The notes under the pieces: model-generated
What the model was told of the DNA's origin: nothing
What the model saw: the letters and a program-made list of their open reading frames with translations, nothing else
Database searches by the model: none
Part shown: positions 33,663 to 42,536 of the stretch, piece after piece
Layout: each line of letters begins with the position of its first letter
Numbering within the stretch: position 1 is the stretch's first letter
Origin: Pseudomonas graminis
GTDB lineage: Bacteria > Pseudomonadota > Gammaproteobacteria > Pseudomonadales > Pseudomonadaceae
DNA length: 64,000 nucleotides
Direction of reading: 5' to 3'
Assembly (NCBI RefSeq): GCF_900111735.1
Contig: NZ_FOHW01000021.1
Span: 37,197 to 101,196 of the forward strand
Program-made: the position numbers and the translations under genes

Positions 33663-34711
33663 GCCGGGCGGTCTGCCACAGCGGCTTCAGCGAAGGTCGC
33701 CATGCCGTTATGCAGCTCGCAGGCCAGACGCAACAATGGCACTGCCAGCGCCGCGCCGCTGCCTTCGCCCAGACGCATGCCCAGGTCCAGCAACGGCTCG
33801 GCCTGCAGCGCGTCCAGCACCAGGCGATGGCCCGGCTCGGCGCCACGGTGGCCGAAAAACAGCCACTCCCGGCACGACGGATTGATGCGCACTGCTACCA
33901 GCGCCGCCACGGAACAGATAAAGCCGTCGACCAACGCAACAATGCCCTCCTGCGCGCAGGACAGGTAGGCGCCGACCAGCGCCGCGACTTCAAAACCACC
34001 GAGGGCACGCAGACTGGCCAGGGCGTCACCGACGGAAGCAGCATGCAGTTGCAGCGCACGCTCAATCACTTCGGCCTTGTGGCTCACGCCCTTGGCATCC
34101 AGACCGGTGCCGGGGCCGACCAGCGAGGCGGCCGGGCAATCGAGCAACGCGCACGCCAGCGCAGTGGCGACAGTGGTATTGCCGATGCCCATTTCGCCGC
34201 CGATGAACAGCTCGGCGCCCGCCGCCCTGGCGCGCAACACGCTGTCGCGACCGCCCTCGAGAGCCGCGTGCAGCTGCGCCTCGGTCATCGCCGGGCCATC
34301 AGCCAGATTCGCGGTGCCCGGACCGAGATTGAGGTGGCGCACGCCCGGTAGTTCCAAAGGGGCAACCGTGCCCAGATCGACGACGTCCAGCTGCGCCGAC
34401 AACTGCCGCGCCAGCACGCTGATGGCCGCACCGCCCATGATGAAGTTGTGCAGCATCTGCCCGGTGACTTCCTGGGGGTACGCCGAAACCCCTTCAGCGA
34501 CCACGCCGTGATCGCCGGCAAAAATCGCGATCCAGACCTCATCGACCTTCGGCTTCGGGCGACCCTGCAGGCCGGCCAGTTGCACCGCGACGTCTTCCAG
34601 CCGGCCCAGCGAGCCGGTCGGCTTGGTCAATTGCTGCTGACGGGCCAGCGCGTCTTCGCGGCTGGCTTGGTCGACGTCACAGGCAGGCGCGAGCCACCAG
34701 GCGTTACTCAT
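33659..34711 (-). CDS. cobT: Nicotinate-nucleotide:dimethylbenzimidazole phosphoribosyltransferase
   Basis: Activates the lower ligand: 5,6-dimethylbenzimidazole + nicotinate mononucleotide to alpha-ribazole-5'-phosphate. 350 residues. Family motifs TKPTGSLGRLEDVAVQLAG, IFAGDHGVVAEGVSAYPQ, GGEMGIGNTTVATAL and the catalytic glutamate late in the protein (LRLGEGSGAALAVPLL). With bluB in the same operon, the cell both makes and activates dimethylbenzimidazole. Four-nt overlaps on both sides. Also called cobU in P. denitrificans naming. Confidence 0.96.
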   Translation of the reverse strand: MSNAWWLAPACDVDQASREDALARQQQLTKPTGSLGRLEDVAVQLAGLQGRPKPKVDEVWIAIFAGDHGVVAEGVSAYPQEVTGQMLHNFIMGGAAISVLARQLSAQLDVVDLGTVAPLELPGVRHLNLGPGTANLADGPAMTEAQLHAALEGGRDSVLRARAAGAELFIGGEMGIGNTTVATALACALLDCPAASLVGPGTGLDAKGVSHKAEVIERALQLHAASVGDALASLRALGGFEVAALVGAYLSCAQEGIVALVDGFICSVAALVAVRINPSCREWLFFGHRGAEPGHRLVLDALQAEPLLDLGMRLGEGSGAALAVPLLRLACELHNGMATFAEAAVADRPA

Positions 34712-35229
34712 AGTGCGGGTCCTTTAAGGGTCGTGGGCAGTCCGGCGACGGTGAACACTACGCGATGGCAACGTTCGGCCAGCGCCTGATGCAGCCAGCC
34801 GGCTTCATCGACATAACGACGGGTCAGCTCACCGAGGGGCACGACGCCGAGCCCGGTTTCATTGCTGACAAAAATGATCTCGCCCGGCAGTTCAGCCAGG
34901 CCATCGAGTAAGGCTTCACGCTCTTGAGCCAGGCGCTGCGGATCGTCCAGCATCAGCAGATTGGTCAGCCACAGGGTCAGGCAGTCCACCAACAGGCTGC
35001 GGCCCTCCCCGGCGTTTTCCCGGAGCACGCGGGCCAGTTCGACAGGTTCTTCGATCAGCCCCCACTCCGCCGGACGACGCTCGCGGTGCAATGCGACGCG
35101 CTGGTTCATTTCGCCGTCGAGGGGCTGACTGGTGGCGATATAGATGACATTCAGGCCGCTGTCGCTGGCAAGCTTTTCAGCCAGCCGGCTTTTGCCGGAG
35201 CGCGCGCCGCCGAGGATCAATTGCAGCAT
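34708..35229 (-). CDS. cobU: Adenosylcobinamide kinase / adenosylcobinamide-phosphate guanylyltransferase
   Basis: Bifunctional enzyme that phosphorylates adenosylcobinamide and then adds GMP. 173 residues. Walker A GGARSGKS near the N-terminus and the guanylylated histidine H48 in VALHRERRP; VDCLTLWLTNLL and SNETGLGVVP are family motifs. The start ATG 35229 shares a base with the cobQ stop (TGATG). Also called cobP. Confidence 0.96.
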   Translation of the reverse strand: MLQLILGGARSGKSRLAEKLASDSGLNVIYIATSQPLDGEMNQRVALHRERRPAEWGLIEEPVELARVLRENAGEGRSLLVDCLTLWLTNLLMLDDPQRLAQEREALLDGLAELPGEIIFVSNETGLGVVPLGELTRRYVDEAGWLHQALAERCHRVVFTVAGLPTTLKGPAL

Positions 35230-36698
35230 CAGGGTTGCTCCAGGCCGCAGAGTTCGCGTAACAATTTACCGTCCAGGTGGGTTTCCACCAGATCGGCCAG
35301 GCGTTCGATGTCGCGCTCGCGCAGGGCGTGGTAATCCACCGACTGCACGTTCTGCAACCCAGCCCACCGCAGCAAGGCGCTGCTCGACGCGGGGTTCTCG
35401 AACAGCCCGTGCAAATAAGTGCCAAGGACCTGGCCGTCAGGGCTGCACGCGCCATCGCAGCGACCGTCGGCGAGCTGGACCAATGGACGTTCCAGCGCTA
35501 CGCCGGTGGTCACGCCCGCATGAATCTCATAACCGCTGACGTCAGCGTCTTCGAGGGTCAGCCGCCCGTTGACGTTGCGCAGTTGCTTCTCTTCTTCCAG
35601 GACCGTGCTGAGAGCCAACAACCCCAGGCCCGGGCTTGAACCCGCCGCACCTTCCAGCCCCAGCGGGTCATGCAACTGTTCGCCGAGCATTTGCAGACCA
35701 CCGCATATGCCCAGCACTTTGCCGCCGTATCGCAGGTGGCGGCTGATAGCGGTGTCCCAGCCATTCGCGCGCAAATATGCAAGATCGCTGCGCACGCTTT
35801 TCGAGCCGGGCAGGATGATCAGATCAGCGCCAGGAATCGCCTGCCCCGGCCCGACGAATTGCAGATTGACCTGGGGGTGCAGGCGCAATGGGTCAAAGTC
35901 GGTGTGATTACTGATGCGCGGCAAGACCGGCACAATGACGTTGAGCACCTGCTCGGCCTTGTCAGTCTGGCGCTGGTCGAGGCCGTCTTCAGCTTCAAGG
36001 TGCAGGTCCATCACGTAGGGCAGCACGCCGACCACCGGTTTGCCGGTGCGCTGTTCGAGCCAGTCGAGGCCGGGTTGCAACAGGGCGATGTCGCCGCGAA
36101 AGCGATTGATGATGAAGCCTCTGACCCGCGCCTGCTCGCTGGGCGACAGCAATTCCAGCGTGCCGACCAGATGGGCGAAAACCCCGCCGCGATTGATATC
36201 CGCCACCAGCAGCACCGGGCAATCAACCGCTTCGGCAAAGCCCATGTTGGCGATGTCGCCCGCGCGCAGATTGATCTCGGCCGGCGAACCGGCGCCTTCG
36301 ACCATGACCACCGGCCAGCCTTCGCTGAGGCGGCGGTGGGAAGCGAGTACGGCTTGCATGGCGATGGCTTTGTAGTCGTGGTAGGCCACGGCGTTCATGG
36401 TAGTGACGGCGCGACCGTGAATGATCACTTGGGCGCCGGTATCACTGTTAGGTTTGAGCAGCACCGGGTTCATGTCGGTGTGGGGTTCGAGGCCGCAGGC
36501 CTGGGCTTGCACGGCCTGGGCGCGGCCGATCTCGCCGCCGTCCGCGGTCACCGCGCTGTTCAACGCCATGTTCTGCGGTTTGAACGGCACGGTGCGCACG
36601 CCCTGGCGGGTCAGCCAGCGGCACAGCGCCGTCACCAGCGTGCTTTTGCCGGCGTCGGAGGTGGTGCCCTGAACCATCAGGGTTTTGCCGAGGGTCAT
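35229..36698 (-). CDS. cobQ: Cobyric acid synthase (glutamine-hydrolysing)
   Basis: Amidates the b, d, e and g carboxylates of adenosylcobyrinic acid a,c-diamide to give adenosylcobyric acid. 489 residues from ATG 36698; the open frame continues far upstream through cobD and is not coding there. N-terminal ATPase domain with MVQGTTSDAGKSTLVTAL and FKPQNMALNS; C-terminal class I-like glutaminase domain with the nucleophile cysteine in GKVLGICGGLQMLG and the histidine in LGTYLHGLFEN. Confidence 0.97.
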   Translation of the reverse strand: MTLGKTLMVQGTTSDAGKSTLVTALCRWLTRQGVRTVPFKPQNMALNSAVTADGGEIGRAQAVQAQACGLEPHTDMNPVLLKPNSDTGAQVIIHGRAVTTMNAVAYHDYKAIAMQAVLASHRRLSEGWPVVMVEGAGSPAEINLRAGDIANMGFAEAVDCPVLLVADINRGGVFAHLVGTLELLSPSEQARVRGFIINRFRGDIALLQPGLDWLEQRTGKPVVGVLPYVMDLHLEAEDGLDQRQTDKAEQVLNVIVPVLPRISNHTDFDPLRLHPQVNLQFVGPGQAIPGADLIILPGSKSVRSDLAYLRANGWDTAISRHLRYGGKVLGICGGLQMLGEQLHDPLGLEGAAGSSPGLGLLALSTVLEEEKQLRNVNGRLTLEDADVSGYEIHAGVTTGVALERPLVQLADGRCDGACSPDGQVLGTYLHGLFENPASSSALLRWAGLQNVQSVDYHALRERDIERLADLVETHLDGKLLRELCGLEQP

Positions 36699-37687
36699 GA
36701 GCGCTCCCGGGAGAATTCGCTCAGCGCCTGTTCCAGACGCTGCCAGTCCGCTTCTTCGCGGGGCAGGCCGAAACGCAGGCTGCTGTTGTGAGTAAAGATG
36801 CGCAGGAGGATGCCTCGCTGTGCGCAGAACGTATAAAGCTCTTCCGCCAGCGGCGTGATCAGCCACTGGAACAATGCGCAGCCGCCCTTCGGCGCGAAAC
36901 CGCAGCGATTGAGCACGTCTACCAGACGCTGGCTGGCCTGCTCGGTGCGCTGACGCTGGCGTTGATGGCCGGCCACGTCGTTGAGACAGGCCTGACCGAT
37001 GATCCGCGTCGGCCCGCTGACCGACCAGGGCCCGATCTGCCGCGCCATGACTTTGAGAAAGCGCGGCTCCGCCAGCACAAAACCCAGGCGCACACCGGCC
37101 AGCCCGAAAAACTTGCCGAACGAGCGCAGCACGATCAGGCCCGCGCGCTGGGTGTAAGCCGCCAGGCTCAACTCCGGCGTGTTGTCCATGAACGCTTCGT
37201 CCACCACCAGCCAGGCGCCGCGCTGGGCCAGACGCGCGTGCCATTCCAGCAGGCGTTCGGGCGGCAGGCTCAGGCCGGTGGGGTTGTTCGGGTTGACCAC
37301 CACAACCACATCAAGGGTGTCGATGAACCGCTCCACTTCGTGCTCAAGCACTTCGCGCACGAGAAAACCGGTGTTGCGCCAGGCTTCTGCGTGTTCGGCG
37401 TAACACGGCGACAACACGCCCACCTTGCCCGCCTGACGCAGACGCGGCAGGGCCTGGATCGCCGCCTGGGAACCGGCCACCGGCAGCACGTCCGTGGCGC
37501 CGTAATAGCGGCGGGCAGCGGCTTCCAGACCGTCGTCAGTCTCCGGAAGGCGGGCCCACGCCGCTTCAGGGATGACCGGAATCGGCCACGACCACGGCGA
37601 AATCCCGCTTGACAGGTCGAGCCAGTCCGCCTCATCAATGCCGTACTTCAGGACTGCGCCACGCAATCGACCGCCGTGTTCAAGCAT
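36695..37687 (-). CDS. cobD: Threonine-phosphate decarboxylase
   Basis: PLP enzyme of the aminotransferase class I/II fold that makes (R)-1-aminopropan-2-ol phosphate for the nucleotide-loop arm. 330 residues. VVNPNNPTGLS, VVDEAFMD, and the PLP lysine K192 in LRSFGKFFGLAGVRLGF. Salmonella name CobD; called cobC in P. denitrificans naming. It overlaps cbiB by 8 nt and cobQ by 4 nt. The histidinol-phosphate aminotransferase family is similar, but the operon decides the role. Confidence 0.94.
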   Translation of the reverse strand: MLEHGGRLRGAVLKYGIDEADWLDLSSGISPWSWPIPVIPEAAWARLPETDDGLEAAARRYYGATDVLPVAGSQAAIQALPRLRQAGKVGVLSPCYAEHAEAWRNTGFLVREVLEHEVERFIDTLDVVVVVNPNNPTGLSLPPERLLEWHARLAQRGAWLVVDEAFMDNTPELSLAAYTQRAGLIVLRSFGKFFGLAGVRLGFVLAEPRFLKVMARQIGPWSVSGPTRIIGQACLNDVAGHQRQRQRTEQASQRLVDVLNRCGFAPKGGCALFQWLITPLAEELYTFCAQRGILLRIFTHNSSLRFGLPREEADWQRLEQALSEFSRERS

Positions 37688-38588
37688 AGAATTCTGTCCC
37701 CAGACACAAGATCAGCAACCACAGCCACACGCCGCGCTGCACCAGTTGCCAACCGCGATCGATGGCGTTCGCGTCCGCTGGCACGCCTTCGCCCAGCGTC
37801 GCGCGCTCATGCAGTTCGCCGTGATAAATCGCCGGACCACCCAGTTCGACGCCCAGCGTACCGGCGCCGGCCGCCATCACCGGGCCTGCGTTGGGGCTGT
37901 CCCACTTCGGTGCCTGGGTGCGCCAGCAACGCAGGGCCAGCCGGGTATTGCCCAGCAGCGCGTAGGTCAACGCCACCAGGCGGGCGGGAATGTAGTTGAG
38001 CAGGTCGTCGATTTTCGCCGCCGCCCAGCCGAAGCGTTCGAAGCGCTCGTTGCGATAGCCCCACATGGCGTCGAGGGTGTTGCTCAGTCGGTAGAGCACT
38101 ACGCCCGGCGCGCCGAGCACCACAAACCAGAAAATCGCCGCAAACACCGCGTCGCTGCCGTTTTCCAGCACCGATTCCGTGGCCGCACGGGCCACTTCAG
38201 TGCTGTCCAGCTCTGAGGTCTGGCGACTGACCAGATAGCCGACCCGTCGACGCGCTTCGTCCAGGTCGTCACTGCGCAGCGCCTGGGCGACCGGCTCGAC
38301 GTGCTCGCCCAGACTGCGAAGACCCAATGCGCAGTACAGCGCCAGCACGTCCACCAACCAGCCAATCAACGGCAGCCAGCTGAGCAACGTGGCGATCAGC
38401 GTCAACGGAATCACGGCGATGAACCACGCCGTCACGCCATGGCTGCGCCAGCCCCGCCCTGCGGCATTCAGGCGTTGTTCGATGCGTTCGGCAAAACGGC
38501 CGAACGCCACCAGCGGGTGGTTCCGTTTTGGCTCGCCGAGCAACGCGTCCAGCGCGACCCCGGCGACGCTCAATAACGCCACACTCAT
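37680..38588 (-). CDS. cbiB: Adenosylcobinamide-phosphate synthase
   Basis: Membrane enzyme attaching aminopropanol phosphate to the f side chain of adenosylcobyric acid. 302 residues with about four or five membrane helices. Conserved motifs: DALLGEP (residues 13-19), SRQTSELDSTEVARAATESV with ENGSD following, YRLSNTLDAMWGY, and NAGPVMAAGAGTLGVELGG. It starts at ATG 38588 in an ATGA overlap with bluB; the long upstream frame is a shadow of bluB. Called cobD in P. denitrificans naming. Confidence 0.95.
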   Translation of the reverse strand: MSVALLSVAGVALDALLGEPKRNHPLVAFGRFAERIEQRLNAAGRGWRSHGVTAWFIAVIPLTLIATLLSWLPLIGWLVDVLALYCALGLRSLGEHVEPVAQALRSDDLDEARRRVGYLVSRQTSELDSTEVARAATESVLENGSDAVFAAIFWFVVLGAPGVVLYRLSNTLDAMWGYRNERFERFGWAAAKIDDLLNYIPARLVALTYALLGNTRLALRCWRTQAPKWDSPNAGPVMAAGAGTLGVELGGPAIYHGELHERATLGEGVPADANAIDRGWQLVQRGVWLWLLILCLGTEFYA

Positions 38589-39235
38589 GCAATCACTCCC
38601 CATGTGTTCTCGTAGACCAGCTCTTGCAGCCCGCGCGGCTGCGCCCAGCCTTCCATCACCAGCATCGGCGCCGGGTAGAATTCCTTCACAGGGCCGAGGC
38701 ACAAAATCGCCAGGGGTTTTGAACCGGTTGGCATCTTCAGCAGATCGGCCAGGGCCTGGGGATCGAACAGCGACACCCAGCCCATGCCGAGGCCTTCGGC
38801 ACGCGCCGCCAGCCAGAGGTTTTGAATGGCGCACGACAGCGACGCCATGTCCATTTCCGGCAAGGTGCGGCGGCCGAAGATGTGTTTGTCGCGGTCGTCC
38901 ATCAACGCGGCGACCAGCACCTCGGCGCAGTCGCTGATGCCCTCGACCTTCAGCTTCATGAAATCGTCGGACCGCTCGCCCAGGGCTTCGGCGGTGCGAA
39001 TACGCTCCTCCTCGACCTGCGCCTGAATTTGCGCACGCAATGCCTTGTCGGTGATGCGCAGGAAGCGCCACGGCTGCATCAGGCCGACGCTCGGCGCGTG
39101 GTGGGCGGCTTCGAGCAGGCGGGCGAGCAACTGCGGCGCTACCGTGCCACCGCAAAAGTGGCGCATGTCGCGACGCTCGGCGATCGCGCGGTAAACGGCC
39201 GCGCGTTCTGGGTCGGTGAACGTGTGGTCAGTCAT
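38585..39235 (-). CDS. bluB: 5,6-dimethylbenzimidazole synthase
   Basis: Nitroreductase-fold, FMN-consuming enzyme that fragments FMNH2 with O2 to yield the dimethylbenzimidazole lower ligand; this is the aerobic route. 216 residues. RRDMRHF at the FMN site, HHAPSVGLMQPWRFLRI, and the lid/catalytic region (RRTLPEMDMASLSCAIQNLW). Its presence in the operon argues for aerobic synthesis of true B12 with dimethylbenzimidazole, not pseudocobalamin. Confidence 0.96.
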   Translation of the reverse strand: MTDHTFTDPERAAVYRAIAERRDMRHFCGGTVAPQLLARLLEAAHHAPSVGLMQPWRFLRITDKALRAQIQAQVEEERIRTAEALGERSDDFMKLKVEGISDCAEVLVAALMDDRDKHIFGRRTLPEMDMASLSCAIQNLWLAARAEGLGMGWVSLFDPQALADLLKMPTGSKPLAILCLGPVKEFYPAPMLVMEGWAQPRGLQELVYENTWGVIA

Positions 39236-39245
39236 GCAAGCGAGC

Positions 39246-40547
39246 TCATGGCAAAAACAGCGCCGCCACCGCCTGGGGATTGGAGGGGAAGTAAAAGTGC
39301 ACGTACGACGCGGTCATGCGCCCTTCGCGGTACACCGCTTCGGCGCCGCGTCCGCCATTGGGGCTGAGGCCGCGGGCGATGGGGGTCAGTTCGGTGCTGG
39401 TCAGGGAATGGTGATAGGTGTGGCCGCGCAAAGTGCCTTCTGGCAGCTCCACCGATTGCAGGGCCAGGGCCGCCAGACGTTTTTGCATCACGGCTTCGCC
39501 CTTGAGCAAGCCCACCCCTTCGGCGCGCTGGCCGTCGACGTCGGTCAGGGCATCGAGCAGATACAACATGCCGCCGCATTCGGCGAGCAGAGGTTTGCCG
39601 GCAGCGTGGTGCGCGCGAATCGAAGCCACCATGCTGTGGTTTTCCGCCAGCGCCGCGTGATGCAATTCCGGGTAACCGCCGGGCAGATACAGGCTGTCGA
39701 CGTCGGGCAATTCGCGGTCGCGGATCGGCGAGAAGAATGACAATTCGGCGCCCATCTCTCGCAACAGGTCCAGGCTGGCACCGTAGAAAAACGCGAACGC
39801 CTCGTCGTGGGCGATGGCGATTTTCACGCCGGCCAGCAGCGGTTCGGCGGGAACGAAGTCGGGCGCGGTGAAGGTCACGGCCGGCGGCAACGTGGCGTCG
39901 CAGGTGCTGGCCAGCGCGTTGGCAGCAGTGTCGAGGCGCATATCGAGGTCATTCAGTTCGCTGGCCTGAACCAGGCCGAGATGACGGCTCGGCAGCTCAA
40001 TGCCGGTTTCACGGGACAGCGCGCCGTACCAGCGCAGGCCTTCGGTCAGGCTGCCTTCCAGCAACTGCGCGTGGCGCACCGTGCCGACGCGATTGGCCAG
40101 CACACCGGCAAACGGCAGATCCGGCTGATACCGCGCCAGTCCCAGCGCCAGTGCGCCAAAGGTCTGGGCCATGGCAGTGCCGTCGATCACGCCCAGCACC
40201 GGCACACCGAAGCGCCGGGCCAGGTCCGCGCTGGACGGCGTGCCGTCGAACAAGCCCATGACGCCTTCGATAAGGATCAAGTCTGCATCGGCGGCCGCCT
40301 CCCACAACAGGCGCCGACTTTCGTCCTCGCCGATCATCCACATGTCCAGTTGGTATACCGGATGGCCGCTGGCGCGCTCGAGAATCATCGGGTCGAGAAA
40401 GTCCGGCCCGCATTTGAACACGCGCACCTTGCGCCCCTGATTACGGTGCAAACGGGCCAGTGCGGCGGTGACGGTGGTTTTGCCCTGACCGGACGCGGGG
40501 GCGGCGATCAATACTGCCGGGCAGTGCCGGGGCTGGCGCTCACTCAC
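39246..40547 (-). CDS. cobB: Cobyrinate a,c-diamide synthase
   Basis: Glutamine- and ATP-dependent amidation of the a and c carboxylates of (hydrogeno)cobyrinic acid. 433 residues. Nucleotide-binding motif IAAPASGQGKTTVTAAL (about 14-30), and glutaminase domain with the nucleophile cysteine in LLAECGGMLYLLD. In the aerobic pathway the substrate is hydrogenobyrinic acid, in the anaerobic one cobyrinic acid; the window does not show which, because the ring-building and cobaltochelatase genes are absent. ATGA overlap with cobO; 10-nt gap to bluB. Confidence 0.96.
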   Translation of the reverse strand: MSERQPRHCPAVLIAAPASGQGKTTVTAALARLHRNQGRKVRVFKCGPDFLDPMILERASGHPVYQLDMWMIGEDESRRLLWEAAADADLILIEGVMGLFDGTPSSADLARRFGVPVLGVIDGTAMAQTFGALALGLARYQPDLPFAGVLANRVGTVRHAQLLEGSLTEGLRWYGALSRETGIELPSRHLGLVQASELNDLDMRLDTAANALASTCDATLPPAVTFTAPDFVPAEPLLAGVKIAIAHDEAFAFFYGASLDLLREMGAELSFFSPIRDRELPDVDSLYLPGGYPELHHAALAENHSMVASIRAHHAAGKPLLAECGGMLYLLDALTDVDGQRAEGVGLLKGEAVMQKRLAALALQSVELPEGTLRGHTYHHSLTSTELTPIARGLSPNGGRGAEAVYREGRMTASYVHFYFPSNPQAVAALFLP

Positions 40548-41155
40548 AGTTCGATGCCTTTCTGCGCCTTGATCCCGGACTGAAAGGCATGCTTGACCAC
40601 GCCGATTTCCGACACGGTGTCTGAAAGGTCTATCAACTCCTGCTTAGCCCCGCGACCGGTGACGATCACGTGCTGCATTGGCGGGCGTGCCTGCAGGTCG
40701 ATCAGCACCTGCTCCAGGTCCAGATAACCGTGCTTGAGGGCGATGTTCAGCTCATCGAGCACGACCATGCCGATGGAGTCATCCTTGAGCATCTCCCGGG
40801 TCACGGCCCAGGCGGCTTCGGCGGCGGCGATGTCACGCTGGCGGTCCTGGGTTTCCCAGGTGAAGCCCTCGCCCATTACGTGGTAACGCACTTGTTCGGG
40901 GAAGCGGCGGAAAAACATCTCTTCGCCAGTGCTGTGCCTGCCTTTGATGAACTGCACGACGCCGCACTGCATGCCGTGGCCCATGGCGCGGGCGAGCATG
41001 CCGAAGGCCGAGCTGCTCTTGCCCTTGCCGTTGCCGGTCAACACCAGCAGCAACCCGCATTCATTCGGCGCGCTGGAAATGCGCTCGTCCATCACCGCCT
41101 TTTTGCGCAGCATGCGCGCCAGGTGGCGTTCGTCACGTTCGGGGGATTCGCTCAT
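40544..41155 (-). CDS. cobO: Cob(I)yrinic acid a,c-diamide adenosyltransferase
   Basis: Adds the 5'-deoxyadenosyl upper ligand to Co(I) corrinoids, also in salvage. CobA/CobO type, 203 residues from ATG 41155, preceded by GGAGAG. P-loop variant TGNGKGKSSSAFG at residues 40-52, then VVLDELNIALKHGYL and TGRGA. The frame is open upstream into the riboswitch, but that part is non-coding. First gene of the cob operon and immediately downstream of the cobalamin riboswitch, so it is the direct regulatory target. Confidence 0.96.
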   Translation of the reverse strand: MSESPERDERHLARMLRKKAVMDERISSAPNECGLLLVLTGNGKGKSSSAFGMLARAMGHGMQCGVVQFIKGRHSTGEEMFFRRFPEQVRYHVMGEGFTWETQDRQRDIAAAEAAWAVTREMLKDDSIGMVVLDELNIALKHGYLDLEQVLIDLQARPPMQHVIVTGRGAKQELIDLSDTVSEIGVVKHAFQSGIKAQKGIEL

Positions 41156-41246
41156 CTCAGCTCTCCGCTTGAGGGCAGGTGTGGCAAACGGAGGGCATAG
41201 GCAAAGACTGTCAGCAGGCACCGGACATGGCCCGGCCTGCAGCAGA

Positions 41247-41470
41247 GCATCGCCCTCCGTGATGCTGTTCGATGGATCAGGCCGGTCTCCGGACTCATGA
41301 GTTGCCACCGACGTGGCAGGCCAGGCGCCTTCCCATGTTCAGCGAACACAGTGGCATTGTGCGTGGCCTTGACTCATTTACCGTTGCGGAGGCAGCGCCG
41401 GAATTGATCGCACGAGCAATCGCACCGGCTTCCCTGTTTCACCCTATGGACCAACGAAGTCCCGGGCACC
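41247..41470 (-). promoter_or_regulatory. Cobalamin (AdoCbl) riboswitch
   Basis: Read on the minus strand, the conserved elements occur in order: GGGTGAAACAGGGAAGCCGG, then GGCGCTGCCTCCGCAACGG with TAA, then AATGCCACTGT, then the B12 box AGTCCGGAGACCGGCC, and finally a CACGGAGGGCGATG segment. This is the class I cobalamin riboswitch consensus. The B12 box ends about 110 nt before the cobO ATG. Known mechanism: bound adenosylcobalamin represses expression through ribosome-binding-site sequestration or termination. I see no clear U-run, so translational control is more likely (inference). Confidence 0.95.
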
Positions 41471-41586
41471 TGAAACATGGCGCGAAGGTTAGAGGGTTGA
41501 CCCCAGAGCGTCAATCAAGGGATCGCACCTGACAGGTGCATGCGAAACATCAGGTCCTGACTGGCCACTGCCTGAAACGCAAAATC

Positions 41587-42448
41587 GTGGGAGCCGGCTT
41601 GCTGGCGAAGGCGTCGGGCCACACGACAGTGCATCGTCTGCACGAATGCATTCGCCAGAAAGCTTGCTCCCGCAGGTTTTGCGGCCAATGCGGACGTCGG
41701 TAAGCCACGCCCCATTGTAGGAGCGCGCTTGCCCGCGAAGGCGGTGGTTCAGGCGACCGATGTGTCACAGGCAAAATCTTTCGCGGGCAAGCGCGCTCCT
41801 AAAATGATCTCGGTAACGCCCACCATCTGTGGCGTACACACAATCCGTAGATATCGGCTTGCTGGCGAAGGCGTCGGCGCAGTCAGCTCATCAGTGCGAG
41901 ACGAATCAGGTCCGCCAGCAAGCTTGCTCCCGCAGGTTTAGCGGTCAATGCGGACGTCGGTAAACCACGCCCCATTGTAGGAGCGCGCTTGCCCGCGAAG
42001 GCGGTGGTTCAGGCGACAGATGTGTCACAGGCAAAATCTTTCGCGGGCAAGCGCGCTCCTACACTGATCTCGGTAACGCCCACCGTCTGTGGCGTACACA
42101 CGATCCGTAGATATCGGGTTGCTGGCGAAGGCGTCGGGCCACACGACATTGCAGCGTCCGCACGAATGCATTCGCCAGCAAGCTTGCTCCCGGAGGTTTT
42201 GCGCCCAATGCGGAAGTCGGTAAACCACGCCCCATTGTAGGAGCGCGCTTGCCCGCGAAGGCGGTGGTTCAGGCGACAGATGCGTCACAGGCAAAATCTT
42301 TCGCGGGCAAGCGCGCTCCTACAATGATCTCGGTAACGCCCACAGTCTGTGGCGTACACACGATCCGTAGATATCGGCTTGCTGGCGAAGGTGTCCGCAG
42401 TCAGCTCATCAGCGCGAGACGAATCAGGTTCGCCAGCAAGCCGGCTCA
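41587..42448. repeat. REP array: tandem 260-bp composite units
   Basis: Family A pairs (GTAGGAGCGCGCTTGCCCGC facing GCGGGCAAGCGCGCTCCTA) alternate with family B pairs (GGCTTGCTGGCGAAGG facing TTCGCCAGCAAGC). The family A left arms start at 41717, 41977 and 42237, so the period is exactly 260 bp. Linkers are also conserved, including GGCGTACACACGATCCGTAG then ATATCG. It fills most of the gap between the cob riboswitch and an NlpC/P60 gene. Similar short open frames in each unit are by-products of the repeat. Confidence 0.93.
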
Positions 42449-42536
42449 GAGGGGTGTGTTTGGCGCTGACGGGGTTCGCGCCGCCGGTCGTGTGTTCGCT
42501 CGCCAACAGCGTTTGAACACATTGCCTCAGGAGCGG

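Noticed and set aside
35229..37244. 671-codon minus-strand frame suggesting a fusion upstream of cobQ
   Set aside because: The extra N-terminal 182 codons are cobD read in another frame; cobQ starts at 36698 with normal family N-terminus.
41587..42448. CRISPR-like array
   Set aside because: Repeats are palindromic REP arms with a 260-bp period and conserved linkers, not short repeats with unique spacers; no cas genes.
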